From: Bugula neritina
Lineage: Eukaryota > Bryozoa > Gymnolaemata > Cheilostomatida > Bugulidae
Length of the DNA: 64,000 nucleotides
NCBI GenBank assembly: GCA_964035545.1
Contig: OZ037765.1
Location: 9,666,698 to 9,730,697, forward strand
Direction: 5' to 3'
Part shown: one piece after another, positions 63,701 to 64,000 of the stretch
Position numbering within the stretch: the stretch's first letter is position 1
How the letters are laid out: every line of letters starts with the position of its first letter
Made by a program: the position numbers and the translations under genes
The notes under the pieces: model-generated
What the model was told of the DNA's origin: nothing
What the model saw: only the letters and a program-made list of their open reading frames with translations
Databases searched by the model: none

Positions 63701-64000
63701 AAACATTTATTAGTTGATTAATTACATGGTATAAATTTTCACGTCTTTAACCACTTACTTTCTCAGCGGATTTACAATCTGAGTCCGCAAAATATCCTTT
63801 ACTTTTCTCTTTGTTTCAGGACTTACTAAATGTTCAACCGGTGTTTGTGATTGGGCATTATTGGCTTTTTCTTTTTCACTAGCGCTTACTAAGTTTCCAA
63901 CTTGAACCAAATCATCAAAGATTGTAAGATAAGCAAACATGGCAAATATGCTAGCATCCATGTAGCACGAATTTTGGTCACCCTGTACCCCTTTCCATGG
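60747..64000 (-). CDS. CYLD: CYLD deubiquitinase, C-terminal USP domain (5' part off the window)
   Basis: CYLD removes Lys63- and Met1-linked ubiquitin chains and restrains NF-kB and related signalling in the cytosol. Seven exons in transcript order: 64000-63759 (partial at 5'), 63535-63377, 63222-63102, 62281-62173, 61974-61862, 61607-61358, 60910-60747. All phases agree. The catalytic Cys lies in [12 protein letters not shown] (codon 63967-63965). The conserved [13 protein letters not shown] and [18 protein letters not shown] follow, then [20 protein letters not shown]. The CYLD-specific zinc B-box insertion is present ([35 protein letters not shown]). The catalytic His is in IETSHYVTF (codon 61436-61434) and the Asp in WLFFDSMAD (codon 61379-61377). 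The tail ends [14 protein letters not shown], like the AYMCMYQSP end of human CYLD. The N-terminal CAP-Gly domains would lie beyond 64000. Confidence 0.95.
62282..63101 (-). other. CYLD intron of about 820 bp
   Basis: An AT-rich intron between the exon with [13 protein letters not shown] and the one with [11 protein letters not shown]. The open stretch 62605-62156 on the - strand overlaps a real exon but reads it in frame only at its end; the rest has no family match. No other feature is seen. Confidence 0.65.

Overview
This is a nuclear genome window from an invertebrate animal. The genes are broken into many short exons by AT-rich, repeat-poor introns with GT-AG borders. The genes are animal-type: a single full-length KMT2C/D methyltransferase, a SMARCC-type SWI/SNF subunit, a CYLD deubiquitinase and an M13 (neprilysin-like) ectopeptidase. 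I cannot name the species. Exons were joined by hand from splice sites, reading-frame phase and remembered family alignments; coding totals are divisible by three and phases agree at the joins, but no transcript evidence was available.

Layout: (1) 1-1229, AT-rich 5' flank or upstream intron. (2) 1230-35124, + strand: KMT2C/D ortholog, about 65 coding exons and about 4,500 residues. It carries two N-terminal PHD clusters, an HMG box, a long disordered middle with SPHP repeats and LXXLL motifs, a C-terminal extended PHD, FYRN/FYRC, a WIN motif and SET/post-SET. A 17-bp minisatellite (about 4173-5010) starts at the donor of exon 9. (3) 35802-45733, - strand: SMARCC1/2 (BAF155/BAF170) ortholog, 23 coding exons, about 1,430 residues, tail-to-tail with KMT2. 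(4) 46358-49821, + strand: coatomer zeta (COPZ), head-to-head with SMARCC across about 620 bp. (5) 50376-60182, + strand: an M13 metallopeptidase locus. It has two alternative-looking N-terminal modules, A (three exons) and B (one exon), ahead of one set of catalytic exons. A tRNA-derived SINE sits in one intron. (6) 60747-64000, - strand: the C-terminal ubiquitin-specific protease domain of CYLD, running off the right edge.

KMT2C/D (enhancer H3K4 monomethylation, COMPASS-like complex) and SMARCC (chromatin-remodelling core) both act on enhancers and meet tail-to-tail. COPZ, the M13 enzyme and CYLD act in vesicle coats, at the cell surface or in secretion, and in ubiquitin signalling. No functional link between the latter three is implied.

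The most unusual structure is the M13 locus. Two different N-terminal halves of nearly equal length (233 and 232 codons) both end in phase 0 at the same homologous residue, and only one downstream set of catalytic exons exists. This resembles variable-first-exon loci such as UGT1A. The shared catalytic half keeps HExxH but departs from the family at several normally invariant positions.
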